A DNA stretch of 64,000 nt, taken from Pontibacter mucosus. Its GTDB lineage: Bacteria > Bacteroidota > Bacteroidia > Cytophagales > Hymenobacteraceae. The stretch spans positions 1 to 64,000 of the forward strand of contig NZ_QBKI01000002.1 in the NCBI RefSeq assembly GCF_003054055.1, read 5' to 3'. This document shows, one piece after another, positions 1 through 8,041 of this stretch. Numbering within the stretch: position 1 is the first letter of the stretch; each line of letters opens with the position of its first letter. Position numbers and translations under genes: made by a program. The notes below the pieces were generated by a model, which was given only the letters and a program-made list of their open reading frames with translations, had not been told where the DNA came from and ran no database searches.

Positions 1-88
1 AGCACCTCTTCCCATTCCGAACAGAGCCGTTAAGCCCGGGAGCGCCGATGGTACTGGGTTCACCCCCGGGAGAGTAGGTGGCCGCCAA
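1..88 (+). rRNA. rrf: 5S ribosomal RNA, 3' part
   Basis: The window opens inside a 5S rRNA. The segment AACAGAGCCGTTAAGCCCGG followed by CGCCGATGGTACTGGG and GGGAGAGTAGGTGGCCGCC is the conserved 3' two thirds of bacterial 5S rRNA. The 5' end lies outside the window. The 3' end is placed where the GCCGCC segment ends and is uncertain by a few bases. It is presumably the last gene of an rRNA operon, since a strong terminator follows directly. Confidence 0.93.
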
Positions 89-101
89 CCCCATCAACAG
101 C

Positions 102-136
102 AGGGCCCCCTTCGCAAGAAGGCGGGCCCTGTTTGC
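102..136 (+). terminator. rRNA operon terminator
   Basis: AGGGCCC (102-108) pairs with GGGCCCT (124-130), extended by CCTT (109-112) with AAGG (119-122) and one bulged C, followed by a T-rich stretch. It lies just behind the 5S rRNA and should end the rRNA operon. Confidence 0.8.
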
Positions 137-552
137 GTTTTCAGCCCCCTGGGAGAAGAAGGTGAGGAGATTTCTATTATAAGGTTCCTCCGAATCGAGA
201 TGTATGATTTCAATGGCAGAAACCAATCTTAACTTTTTACATCAAACTTACCCGAACTCCTCTATTCATATCTGCTTCTTTCTGGCAGCACCGACACTCA
301 AGGCAATTATACCTCCTTCATCTTGTGTGGCAAACAGCCTTCTATTTAGGCTTCTAGATCTGGAGTAATCTCTCTATTATAGGTAGGCAGGCGGGGATAT
401 TGCATCTAGTATGGTTGCTTGCTAAGCGAACCCCCAGTTTCTGTTTAAGCAAATCCCTATATAACTGCCTTTCTTCGCCAACACTGATTAGGAAAAGTTA
501 GTATAGCCTTGGAGCTTGTTGTTTTTTCTTCTGCTCCTCTTTAAATTGAGCT
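137..552. other. Gene-free spacer between rRNA operon and BatA operon
   Basis: About 415 bases with no convincing reading frame, tRNA or repeat. It presumably carries the promoter of the operon that starts at 553, but I cannot pick out a clear Bacteroidota -33/-7 pair (TTTG / TAnnTTTG). Confidence 0.4.
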
Positions 553-2559
553 ATGGCGTTTCTCTACCCTTCCTTCCTGTTTGCTCTTGCGGCTGTGGCA
601 GTGCCCATCATACTTCATATGGTACAGCTAAGGCGTGCTAAAAGGGTGATGTTTAGCAATGTCAGGTTTATACAGGCTTCCAAGGATCTTACTGCCAGCC
701 AGCGCAATCTAAAAGAACTGCTGATTCTGCTTTGCCGGATACTCTTCATCGTTTTTTTGGTGCTGGCATTCGCGCAACCCTTCTTACCAGCAGCAGATGT
801 TGCCGCACCTGGTGATAGTTCGGATGTAGCTATAGTGGTTGATAACTCCTATAGTATGCAGAACCTTCAGGCTAATGAGAACCTTGCGCTGCTGAGCGTT
901 GCAACAGATAAAGCCAAAGCCATCTCCGGCCTTTTTCCGGCTTCTACTTCATTTAGATTACAGACTTCTGACAATCTGAATCATGGAGCGCCTGTCGAGA
1001 AAGGGGAGGTTGCGGCTATGCTTGACGGCATAGATATGTCCGCGAAAAGCTTTGCACCAGGCGCGGCCTTCCGGGTACAGCCGTCGCATTTGTTTATACT
1101 TTCTGATTTTCAGAAGAATAATTTCTCACCGGCAGTACTAGATGCTGCTGACTCCGCCACCCAAATACATTTATTGCCCTTGGAGGCTGCCAGCACATCC
1201 AATGTCACTATAGACTCAGTTTATCTCGAAGATGAATTCCTACGGCCCGGCGCGGAGAACAGGTTGTTTGTGCTGCTTTCGAACACAGGGGACGAGGCAG
1301 TGGAGGATGTACCCGTAAAACTGTATCTGCAGGATCAACAGGCAGCCGCCTTAAGTATAGATTTACCCGCAGATCAGGCTACACAGGCCGTAATGACATT
1401 CAGAATAACAGGCAGCAGCACGGTAAACGCTTATGTGCAAGTGGAGGATTATCCTGTAGATTTTGACAACACCTACAATTTTGTCCTGGCACCCTCTTCT
1501 CCCATCAGCATTGTAGAAGTTACTGATAATCTCCAGTCAGAACTAAAGCAGCTTTATCAGAGCGAGCCTTTCTTTAAATTTGCCGCCTTCCGTAGCAACT
1601 CCATTGATTACGCCTCCTTGGCCGCTGCCGATATCGTTATTTTGAACGGTGTTCAATCCATGTCTGCGGCTTTAGCAGCAACAGCGGCTAACTATGTTAA
1701 GGAGGGAGGCACCTTAACCGTTATTCCACCCGATGGTAGCGAAATCGGTGCTTATACCACACTATTCCAAAACCTGAACATACCTGCCTCCTTCACTGGT
1801 GCGGGTAAAAGCGGGGTGAAAACAACACTGGCTACTCCCGACCCTAACAATCCTTTTTTCAGAAGTATCTTCTCTGATTTTAACGCGGAGATGCAAATGC
1901 CTGCCGCCTCCAGAAGTATAACCTGGAGCAGGGCTTCGGATGATATTCTGAAGTATAGAGGCGGCGCGCCTTTTCTCTCACGCTTTGACAGAGGGAGTGG
2001 GGCCGTTTACCTGATGGCTGCCCCCCTGAACGAAGATTACAGCACGCTGCCAAATCATGCCCTGTTTGTGCCTGTTATGTATAGGGTAGCTATTGGAAGC
2101 TACAAGCAGGTGCAGCAGTTGGCCTATACATTGGGCGGCGGAACGGTGCAGTTGCCCGTGCCGGCACAGGTTAAGCGCGAAGGAGTGTATGAACTGGTAA
2201 AAGATACCATGGCCTTTATTCCAGAGCAGCAGGTGCGGGGCGGCCGTCTATACTTTAATGTGCCGCCTGACATGAACGAGGCGGGGTTTTATACGTTGCA
2301 ACGGCAGGATTCAGTACTGACGACGCTCGCCTTCAACTATGACCAGCAAGAATCCTACCTGCAGCAGTACAGCCCGGATGAGCTGCGCAGCCTGGTTGGG
2401 AAAGACCGCCCTAACGTGCATGTTTATGACTACGGGGACGCTTTTTCTGTAAAGGGCGAGTTCGAAAAACGATATTTTGGCGTCAAGCTTTGGAAATATT
2501 GCCTAATATTGTGTCTGTTTTTCCTGATGGCCGAAATAGCACTTATTAGATTCCTCTAA
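553..2559 (+). CDS. BatA/VWA-domain membrane protein
   Basis: A 668-residue membrane protein. The N-terminus (about 1-80) is the aerotolerance-regulator BatA domain, with two membrane helices (about 5-23 and 55-77) flanking the basic LRRAKRVMFSNVRFIQ segment. A von Willebrand A-like region follows and contains a MIDAS-type DNSYS motif near residue 97. The rest is a long extracytoplasmic part with one helix at the extreme C-terminus (about 648-668). Relatives are usually annotated only as 'BatA domain-containing'; the role is not established. It is the first gene of an operon, with the next start one base after its stop. The ATG at 553 is chosen because it opens the BatA domain directly; no Shine-Dalgarno is visible. 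Confidence 0.85.
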   Translation: MAFLYPSFLFALAAVAVPIILHMVQLRRAKRVMFSNVRFIQASKDLTASQRNLKELLILLCRILFIVFLVLAFAQPFLPAADVAAPGDSSDVAIVVDNSYSMQNLQANENLALLSVATDKAKAISGLFPASTSFRLQTSDNLNHGAPVEKGEVAAMLDGIDMSAKSFAPGAAFRVQPSHLFILSDFQKNNFSPAVLDAADSATQIHLLPLEAASTSNVTIDSVYLEDEFLRPGAENRLFVLLSNTGDEAVEDVPVKLYLQDQQAAALSIDLPADQATQAVMTFRITGSSTVNAYVQVEDYPVDFDNTYNFVLAPSSPISIVEVTDNLQSELKQLYQSEPFFKFAAFRSNSIDYASLAAADIVILNGVQSMSAALAATAANYVKEGGTLTVIPPDGSEIGAYTTLFQNLNIPASFTGAGKSGVKTTLATPDPNNPFFRSIFSDFNAEMQMPAASRSITWSRASDDILKYRGGAPFLSRFDRGSGAVYLMAAPLNEDYSTLPNHALFVPVMYRVAIGSYKQVQQLAYTLGGGTVQLPVPAQVKREGVYELVKDTMAFIPEQQVRGGRLYFNVPPDMNEAGFYTLQRQDSVLTTLAFNYDQQESYLQQYSPDELRSLVGKDRPNVHVYDYGDAFSVKGEFEKRYFGVKLWKYCLILCLFFLMAEIALIRFL

Positions 2560-2560
2560 C

Positions 2561-3820
2561 ATGAAAGTTCTTCTTCAAGCAGCAACCATTTACAACCCGA
2601 ACTCTGAGTACCACCTTCAGCAACAGAACATCCTCATCGAGCAGGGCACAATTACCTACATTGGCCCGGAAGCAAAGGAAGCAGACAAAACTGTAGCTGC
2701 AAACGGCCTTTGCGTGTCAGCGGGGTGGGTAGATTTGCAGGCATTTACCGGCGAACCGGGCCTGGAGCACAAAGAAGATCTGGAGAGCCTGGCTTTGGCA
2801 GCGGCAGCGGGTGGTTTTACAGAGGTATTGCTGTTGCCTAATACCGAGCCTGTCGTGCAGACGAAAGGAGCAATTAACTTCATTAAGAGCAAAAGCCTCT
2901 CCCTACCTGTAACGCTGCTGCCTGCCGCCGCCATCACGGTGAACGCAGAAGGCAAAGACCTGACCGAAATGATCGACCTGCACCAGTCGGGGGCAGTTGC
3001 TTTTACGGATGGCACAAGCCCCTTGCAGGGAGCAGACGTGTTGCTGAAAGCACTGCAGTACATGCAGCCTTTCAACGCTGTGCTGATGAACCGTCCGGAG
3101 CACAGGCGCCTTACCGAGAATGGGCAAATGCACGAAGGCGAGGCCAGCACCCGTTTGGGCATGAAGGGCATTCCGGCACTGGCAGAGGAAGTGACCGTGG
3201 TGCGCGACCTGCAGTTGCTGCGCTACGCGGGCGGTAAACTGCACTTCTCGCTTATCTCTACCGGTGCTGCTGTGGAGGCTATCCGGAAAGCGAAGGCCGA
3301 AGGACTGCAGGTGACCTGCGATGTGGCCAGCTACCAGGTGGCGTTTACCGACGAAACCATCGAGCCATTCGACACCAACTATAAAGTAACACCGCCTTTC
3401 CGTAGCGAGGCCGACGCGGCAGCCATAAAAGAGGGCTTGCTGGACGGCACCATTGATGCCGTGGTATCAGCACACATGCCGCAGGACGTAGAGGCCAAGA
3501 AACTGGAGTTCGACCTGGCGGAGTTTGGCATCATCAACCTGGAGACAGCCTTTGCGGTGGCCAATACAAGTATGGAACTGCCCCTGGAGGTGCTTATCGA
3601 AAAGTTAACGACTAACCCACGGCGTATACTTGGCTTGCCGGAGGCTATCCTTAAAGTAGGCGAGGCGGCAAATCTCACCCTTTTCTCCCCGGAGCAAGTA
3701 TGGGTGTCTGCAGTGGAACAAAGCAAGTCGAAGTCACATAACAGCCCTTTCTTCGGGCGCGAGCTGAAGGGCAAGGTGCTGGGAACAATTCATAAGGGGC
3801 AGCTGGTTCTCAACGATTAA
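2561..3820 (+). CDS. Dihydroorotase homologue lacking metal ligands
   Basis: A 419-residue member of the class I dihydroorotase (PyrC/amidohydrolase) family. Fold signatures are kept: PGLEHKEDLES, AAAGGFTEVLLLPNTEP, the STRLGMKGIPALAEE segment and the NYKVTPPFR substrate loop. The zinc site is not: the DxHxH motif reads D58-LQAF (His to Gln60 and Phe62), the later ligands are Asn177 and Leu231, and the catalytic Asp of TDHAPH is Ala304. It should therefore be catalytically dead. Known non-catalytic dihydroorotases are structural partners of aspartate transcarbamoylase; whether that holds here is unknown. It sits between BatA and DUF4199 genes, not among pyrimidine genes. It would be annotated 'dihydroorotase' by homology alone. 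Confidence 0.88.
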   Translation: MKVLLQAATIYNPNSEYHLQQQNILIEQGTITYIGPEAKEADKTVAANGLCVSAGWVDLQAFTGEPGLEHKEDLESLALAAAAGGFTEVLLLPNTEPVVQTKGAINFIKSKSLSLPVTLLPAAAITVNAEGKDLTEMIDLHQSGAVAFTDGTSPLQGADVLLKALQYMQPFNAVLMNRPEHRRLTENGQMHEGEASTRLGMKGIPALAEEVTVVRDLQLLRYAGGKLHFSLISTGAAVEAIRKAKAEGLQVTCDVASYQVAFTDETIEPFDTNYKVTPPFRSEADAAAIKEGLLDGTIDAVVSAHMPQDVEAKKLEFDLAEFGIINLETAFAVANTSMELPLEVLIEKLTTNPRRILGLPEAILKVGEAANLTLFSPEQVWVSAVEQSKSKSHNSPFFGRELKGKVLGTIHKGQLVLND

Positions 3821-3882
3821 TTTTAATATATTTATACTTATATTAGAAGGCTTGAAGCAGGTTTGGTCCGGAAGTAAAGACT

Positions 3883-4392
3883 ATGTTTAATCAAACTATT
3901 GTGCGGATAGGGGTACGCTATGGCGTATTGGGCGGGCTTGTTTGCTTTGCTTTGGTAGCCATTTTATACTTTGTGGGCTACAATCCTTTCGGGGACATGG
4001 GCCGCATCTCTTACCTGCCTATCCCGTTCTTCGTTTTTCTGTCCATCCGTAACTACAGAAAGTATGTAGACTCGGAGCTTACTTTTGGCAAAGGATTCCG
4101 GGTGGGGCTGGCCGTGGCGTTTTACACGGCGCTCACCTCTGGCTTGCTGGTGCTGGCCCTTATCTACCTGATTGGGCCAGAGATACTGCAGAACCATATT
4201 GCCGAGATGCGGGCCATCCTGGAGGAGACGCGCGAGCAGCAGGTGCAGATACTGGGGGAGAAGTCGTATAACCAGTTGTATGAGGGGCTTGGCGAGCTGA
4301 CCCCGACGACGCAGGCAGCAGATTTCTTTTTGTGGAGGTTGATTGTGGGTAGCATTTTCGCGCTGGTGGCTGCCGTGTTTTTTAGAAAATAA
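3883..4392 (+). CDS. DUF4199 membrane protein
   Basis: A 169-residue integral membrane protein of the Bacteroidota family DUF4199. Hydrophobic helices lie at about 9-29, 43-56, 75-98 and 150-166, with a charged, probably coiled segment (about 105-130, rich in E, Q and R) between the last two. The function is unknown. It is followed 16 bases later by a second DUF4199 gene of the same architecture, so the pair probably arose by duplication and may act together. Confidence 0.8.
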   Translation: MFNQTIVRIGVRYGVLGGLVCFALVAILYFVGYNPFGDMGRISYLPIPFFVFLSIRNYRKYVDSELTFGKGFRVGLAVAFYTALTSGLLVLALIYLIGPEILQNHIAEMRAILEETREQQVQILGEKSYNQLYEGLGELTPTTQAADFFLWRLIVGSIFALVAAVFFRK

Positions 4393-4408
4393 CTACAACT
4401 AAACTCAT

Positions 4409-4936
4409 ATGACAACCATGACTGAAAAACAACCATCCGTAGGAGCTGTTGCCTTAAAGTGGGGCTTCATCTTTGGCCTTATTGGCGTTGTGTATACACT
4501 GGTGCTGATGGTGGCAGACCTGATGATGAACCCGTGGCTCTCCAGCCTGACGTATCTTATACTTGCTGCAGGCATTGCAGTGGCCATGAAGAACTACAGG
4601 GAAGAGAACAATGGTTTTATGTCATATGGGCAGGGTTTGGGTATTGGCGCTATTGTGTCATTTCTCTTTGGCCTGGTGACAGGGATATTCTCCTGGGTGT
4701 ACACCAACTTTATTGACACGGAGTACATGAGCCGTATGATGGAGAAGCAGCGCGTGCAGATGCTGGAGCAGGGCCTGACCGACGAACAGATTGACGCAGC
4801 CATGGCCTTTTCTGAAAACTTTAAAGGGCCGTTGACGGCGATATTCGGTTCAGCCATCGTTATGCTGATTATTGGGTTTATCTTGTCGCTGATTATCGCT
4901 GCTATCATGAAGCGATCACGACCGGAGTTTGAATAA
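4409..4936 (+). CDS. DUF4199 membrane protein, second copy
   Basis: A 175-residue paralogue of the preceding protein. It has the same plan: a helix near 15-35, a short helix near 45-57, NYREENNGFMSYGQG where the first copy has NYRKYVDSELTFGKG, a helix near 75-95, an amphipathic stretch (MSRMMEKQRVQMLEQGLTDEQ) and a final helix near 145-168. The start may be at 4409 or at a second ATG three codons on. The function is unknown. The stop is 4 bases before the next glycosyltransferase gene, so it belongs to the same transcript. Confidence 0.8.
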   Translation: MTTMTEKQPSVGAVALKWGFIFGLIGVVYTLVLMVADLMMNPWLSSLTYLILAAGIAVAMKNYREENNGFMSYGQGLGIGAIVSFLFGLVTGIFSWVYTNFIDTEYMSRMMEKQRVQMLEQGLTDEQIDAAMAFSENFKGPLTAIFGSAIVMLIIGFILSLIIAAIMKRSRPEFE

Positions 4937-4940
4937 ATAG

Positions 4941-5915
4941 ATGCAATACGCTTATGATATTTCGGTAGTAGTTCCCCTCTTTAATGAGGAGGAGTCGCTG
5001 CCAGAGCTCGTGCGCTGGATCAGAAGGGTGATGCATGCGCACGAGTTTTCTTATGAGGTAATTTTGGTGGATGACGGCAGCACCGACCGCTCCTGGGACG
5101 TGATAAACGACCTGGGCGAGGAGGACAAGGCCGTGAAAGGCATCAGCTTTAACAGAAATTACGGCAAGTCTGCCGCTTTGAACGAGGGCTTCCGACGCTG
5201 CGAGGGCGAGGTGGTGATCACCATGGACGCCGACCTGCAGGACAGCCCGGAGGAGATTCCGGCGCTCTACGACATGATCAAAAACCAGAAGTATGACCTG
5301 GTGAGCGGCTGGAAAAAGAAGCGCTTCGACCCTCTGAGCAAAACCATCCCCACGAAATTATTTAATGCCGCCACGCGCAAGCTATCGGGCATACAGCTCC
5401 ACGACTTTAACTGCGGCCTGAAAGCGTACCGGCAGCTGCTGGTGAGAAGTATAGAAGTGCACGGTGAGATGCACCGCTACATACCCGTTATCGCGAAGTG
5501 GAATGGGTTTACCCGCATTGGCGAGAAGGTGGTGCAGCACCAGGAGCGCAAGTATGGCACCACCAAATTCGGGCTGGAGCGCTTCGTCTATGGCTTCCTG
5601 GATCTGCTTTCCATTACCTTTGTGTCCCGCTTTAAAAAGCGCCCGATGCACTTCTTCGGCTCCTTTGGCACGCTTATGTTTGTGGTGGGTCTGGGCATTA
5701 CCCTGTGGCTGATTGTGCAGAAACTGTTTGGCCTCTACGCCGGTGGCCGTGTGCGCGACATTGTGGACCAGCCGCTGTTCTTCCTGGCGCTGGTGGCCGT
5801 TATATTGGGGGTGCAGCTCTTCCTGGCTGGTTTCCTGGCCGAAATGATTTCCATTTCCTCCAACAGACGTAACGAGTACCTGATTCGGGATAGGGTAGGC
5901 GCGATTAAAAAGTAA
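4941..5915 (+). CDS. Family 2 glycosyltransferase, GtrB/DPM-like
   Basis: A 324-residue inverting glycosyltransferase of the dolichol-phosphate mannose synthase/GtrB group. The GT-A domain shows VVPLFNEEESLP at the N-terminus, VDDGSTDRSW and the metal-binding DADLQDSPEEIP motif. Two C-terminal membrane helices (about 235-260 and 275-300) are typical of GtrB-like enzymes, which load a sugar from a nucleotide onto undecaprenyl phosphate. The acceptor and sugar cannot be told from sequence. It lies 4 bases after DUF4199 and abuts the next glycosyltransferase gene without a gap. Confidence 0.87.
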   Translation: MQYAYDISVVVPLFNEEESLPELVRWIRRVMHAHEFSYEVILVDDGSTDRSWDVINDLGEEDKAVKGISFNRNYGKSAALNEGFRRCEGEVVITMDADLQDSPEEIPALYDMIKNQKYDLVSGWKKKRFDPLSKTIPTKLFNAATRKLSGIQLHDFNCGLKAYRQLLVRSIEVHGEMHRYIPVIAKWNGFTRIGEKVVQHQERKYGTTKFGLERFVYGFLDLLSITFVSRFKKRPMHFFGSFGTLMFVVGLGITLWLIVQKLFGLYAGGRVRDIVDQPLFFLALVAVILGVQLFLAGFLAEMISISSNRRNEYLIRDRVGAIKK

Positions 5916-7064
5916 ATGGCAAAGCGGGTAACCATAGTGGGGCCGGCGCACCCCTTGCGGGGCGGAGGCATGGCTACCTTTAACGAGCGACTGGCCTACG
6001 CCTTCCAGGAGGCGGGCTGTGAGGTGGAGATCGTTACTTTTAGCCTGCAATACCCTTCTTTCCTTTTCCCGGGCAAGAGCCAGTATACTTTGGAGCCCGC
6101 GCCTGCTGGCCTTAGTATAAAAGTGCTCATCAATTCTGTTAACCCGTTGAGCTGGTGGCGCACCGGCCGGTACATCAAAAGTCAGAAGCCAGACCTGGTG
6201 GTGTTCCGCTACTGGCTGCCCTTTATGGGACCGGCGCTGGGCAGCATTGCCCGCATCATCCGCCGCAACAAGTATAGCCGCATCCTGGCCATTACCGATA
6301 ACGTGGTGCCGCACGAGAAACGCCCCGGCGATGTGCCCTTCACCAAATATTTTCTCTCCTCCTGCCATGGTTTTGTCACCATGTCGCGCTCGGTGCAGCA
6401 GGACCTGGAGCATTTTGAGCCGGCAAAACCCAGCGAGTACCTGCCGCACCCGCTGTATGATAATTTCGGAGAGGCCGAGACGAAGGAAGCTGCCTGTTCT
6501 GCCCTGGGGCTTGATCCAACGTATAACTACCTCCTTTTTTTTGGCTTCATCCGTGCTTACAAGGGGCTGGACCTGCTGCTGCAGGCCATGGCCGACCCAC
6601 AGGTGCAGGAGCTGCAGAACCTGAAGCTGATTGTGGCAGGGGAGTTTTACGAAGACGCTTTGCCCTACCTTCAACTCATCCAGGAACTGCAGCTGCAGGA
6701 CAAACTTATTCTTCGCACCGAATTCATCCCGAACGCAGAGGTTCGCCATTATTTTTGCGCCGCCGACCTGGTGGTGCAGCCTTACAAGCACGCCACCCAA
6801 AGCGGGGTAACACAGGTAGCCTATCATTTTAACAAGCCGATGGTGGTAACGCGGGTAGGCGGTCTGTCGGAGCTTGTGCCTGACAGGGAGGTAGGCTATG
6901 TGGTAGAACCGCAGCCACAGGCCATCGCCACGGCCATACAACAGTTTTATACTTCCGGGCAGGCAGCCATACTTTCAGAGAACATCACCAAGTATAAAAA
7001 GCGCTTCAGCTGGGACCGTTTTGTGAAGTCCATTTGGGAGCTGGCTGAGAAAGTGAAAGTATAA
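5916..7064 (+). CDS. Glycosyltransferase, GT-B fold (GT4-like)
   Basis: A 382-residue retaining-type glycosyltransferase. An N-terminal acceptor-side domain begins with the glycine-rich PAHPLRGGGMATFNERLA loop. The C-terminal nucleotide-sugar domain starts near residue 200 (YLLFFGFIRAYKGLDLLLQA) and carries the family motif region VVQPYKHATQSGVTQVAYHF followed by RVGGLSELV, where E is the conserved donor-binding glutamate. It is the last gene of the 553-7064 operon and directly follows the GT2 gene. The pair suggests surface glycan or glycolipid synthesis; the product is unknown. Confidence 0.85.
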   Translation: MAKRVTIVGPAHPLRGGGMATFNERLAYAFQEAGCEVEIVTFSLQYPSFLFPGKSQYTLEPAPAGLSIKVLINSVNPLSWWRTGRYIKSQKPDLVVFRYWLPFMGPALGSIARIIRRNKYSRILAITDNVVPHEKRPGDVPFTKYFLSSCHGFVTMSRSVQQDLEHFEPAKPSEYLPHPLYDNFGEAETKEAACSALGLDPTYNYLLFFGFIRAYKGLDLLLQAMADPQVQELQNLKLIVAGEFYEDALPYLQLIQELQLQDKLILRTEFIPNAEVRHYFCAADLVVQPYKHATQSGVTQVAYHFNKPMVVTRVGGLSELVPDREVGYVVEPQPQAIATAIQQFYTSGQAAILSENITKYKKRFSWDRFVKSIWELAEKVKV

Positions 7065-7253
7065 GTATAGCTTTCCGCTTTTCTGCAGACAAAGTATAAC
7101 GCCGGCTTCTTTGCAAGCCAAAGTATAGCGTGTAGATTGGGCGCTCCTCTAAATAGGGATAACTGAAGAGAAAGTATAAAAAATTGTGCTGGACGGAGGT
7201 TGTCTAAACATTAAATATTCCCTATTTTTATTTTTTATTGTGCCTGCTGACCT

Positions 7254-7997
7254 ATGCCAAAAACTTTACTCCCATACTTTGTTACCTTATGCCTCATTGT
7301 TTGCGCCCCGGTGGCCAGGGCACAAACAGTAAAACAGGACAGCAGTTTTGTACGGCAGGCAGTTGCTGAGCTGGCGCAGGTCTACCAGGACAGTATCGGG
7401 CTGCAGAGCCACCTCTACTCCGGCGCCGAGTACACCAGCCTGGCCAAGCATTTCATGGAGGGCCATCCATACTTTAAAACCAAATCCTTCGAGCCGGGGT
7501 CTGTGCACTACGACGGCGTCGAGCTGCATGACGTGCGCCTGATGTATGACGTGGAGCAGGATGAGCTGGCTATCATCTATCCCGGCACCGGCTATATCAT
7601 CAAGCTGGTGAAACAGTTGGTAACCGGCTTCGAGTTAGGGGGCGAAACGTTTCAGAAGCTGGCCCTGGATAGCACGGCTTCGCCCTCCAAGGCGACATAT
7701 TACAGCGTGCTGCACGATGGGCAGGTAAAGGTGCTAGCGCAGCGCCGCAAAGTAGGGCAGGAGCGCGTGACGTCGAAAGGATTTGAGGGGGAGTACCGGG
7801 TGGAGGACAGGCATTACCTCTTTAAAGACGGCGCCTACCACACCATAAGCCGGAAACGCTCTCTGTTAGGCCTGCTGCAGGATGAGAAAAAACAGTTAAA
7901 CGGCTTTATCCGGGAGAACAAACTCAAGTTCAGAAAGCAGCATAAAGAAGCCTCGTTTGTAAAGGTTGCCCGGCACTACGATACCCTGAAGCGATGA
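7254..7997 (+). CDS. Exported protein of unknown function
   Basis: A 247-residue protein with a clear signal peptide (about 1-24, ending PVARAQ) and no membrane helix after it. I do not recognise a named family. The mature part is mixed alpha/beta, with a basic C-terminus (KSFVKVARHYDTLKR-like end) and the motif KRSLLGLLQDEKKQLNGFI. It opens an operon with a TonB-dependent receptor; its stop overlaps a possible upstream start of that receptor (ATGA at 7994-7997). A periplasmic partner of the receptor is a reasonable inference. Confidence 0.7.
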   Translation: MPKTLLPYFVTLCLIVCAPVARAQTVKQDSSFVRQAVAELAQVYQDSIGLQSHLYSGAEYTSLAKHFMEGHPYFKTKSFEPGSVHYDGVELHDVRLMYDVEQDELAIIYPGTGYIIKLVKQLVTGFELGGETFQKLALDSTASPSKATYYSVLHDGQVKVLAQRRKVGQERVTSKGFEGEYRVEDRHYLFKDGAYHTISRKRSLLGLLQDEKKQLNGFIRENKLKFRKQHKEASFVKVARHYDTLKR

Positions 7998-8041
7998 TGT
8001 GTTTTGCCGCGCCTTTTATCCACCCTCACCCACGAACAGCT

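Noticed and set aside
137..552. tRNA gene after the rRNA operon
   Set aside because: No cloverleaf or GGTTCRANNCC-type T-loop can be found in this spacer.
2656..3171. Active PyrC as the annotation for the dihydroorotase homologue
   Set aside because: HxH and the other metal ligands are replaced; naming it pyrC would be misleading.
5382..6941. A 519-codon open frame on the minus strand
   Set aside because: It lies wholly opposite two well-supported glycosyltransferase genes, has low-complexity His/Gln-rich sequence and no family features; it is a codon-bias shadow.
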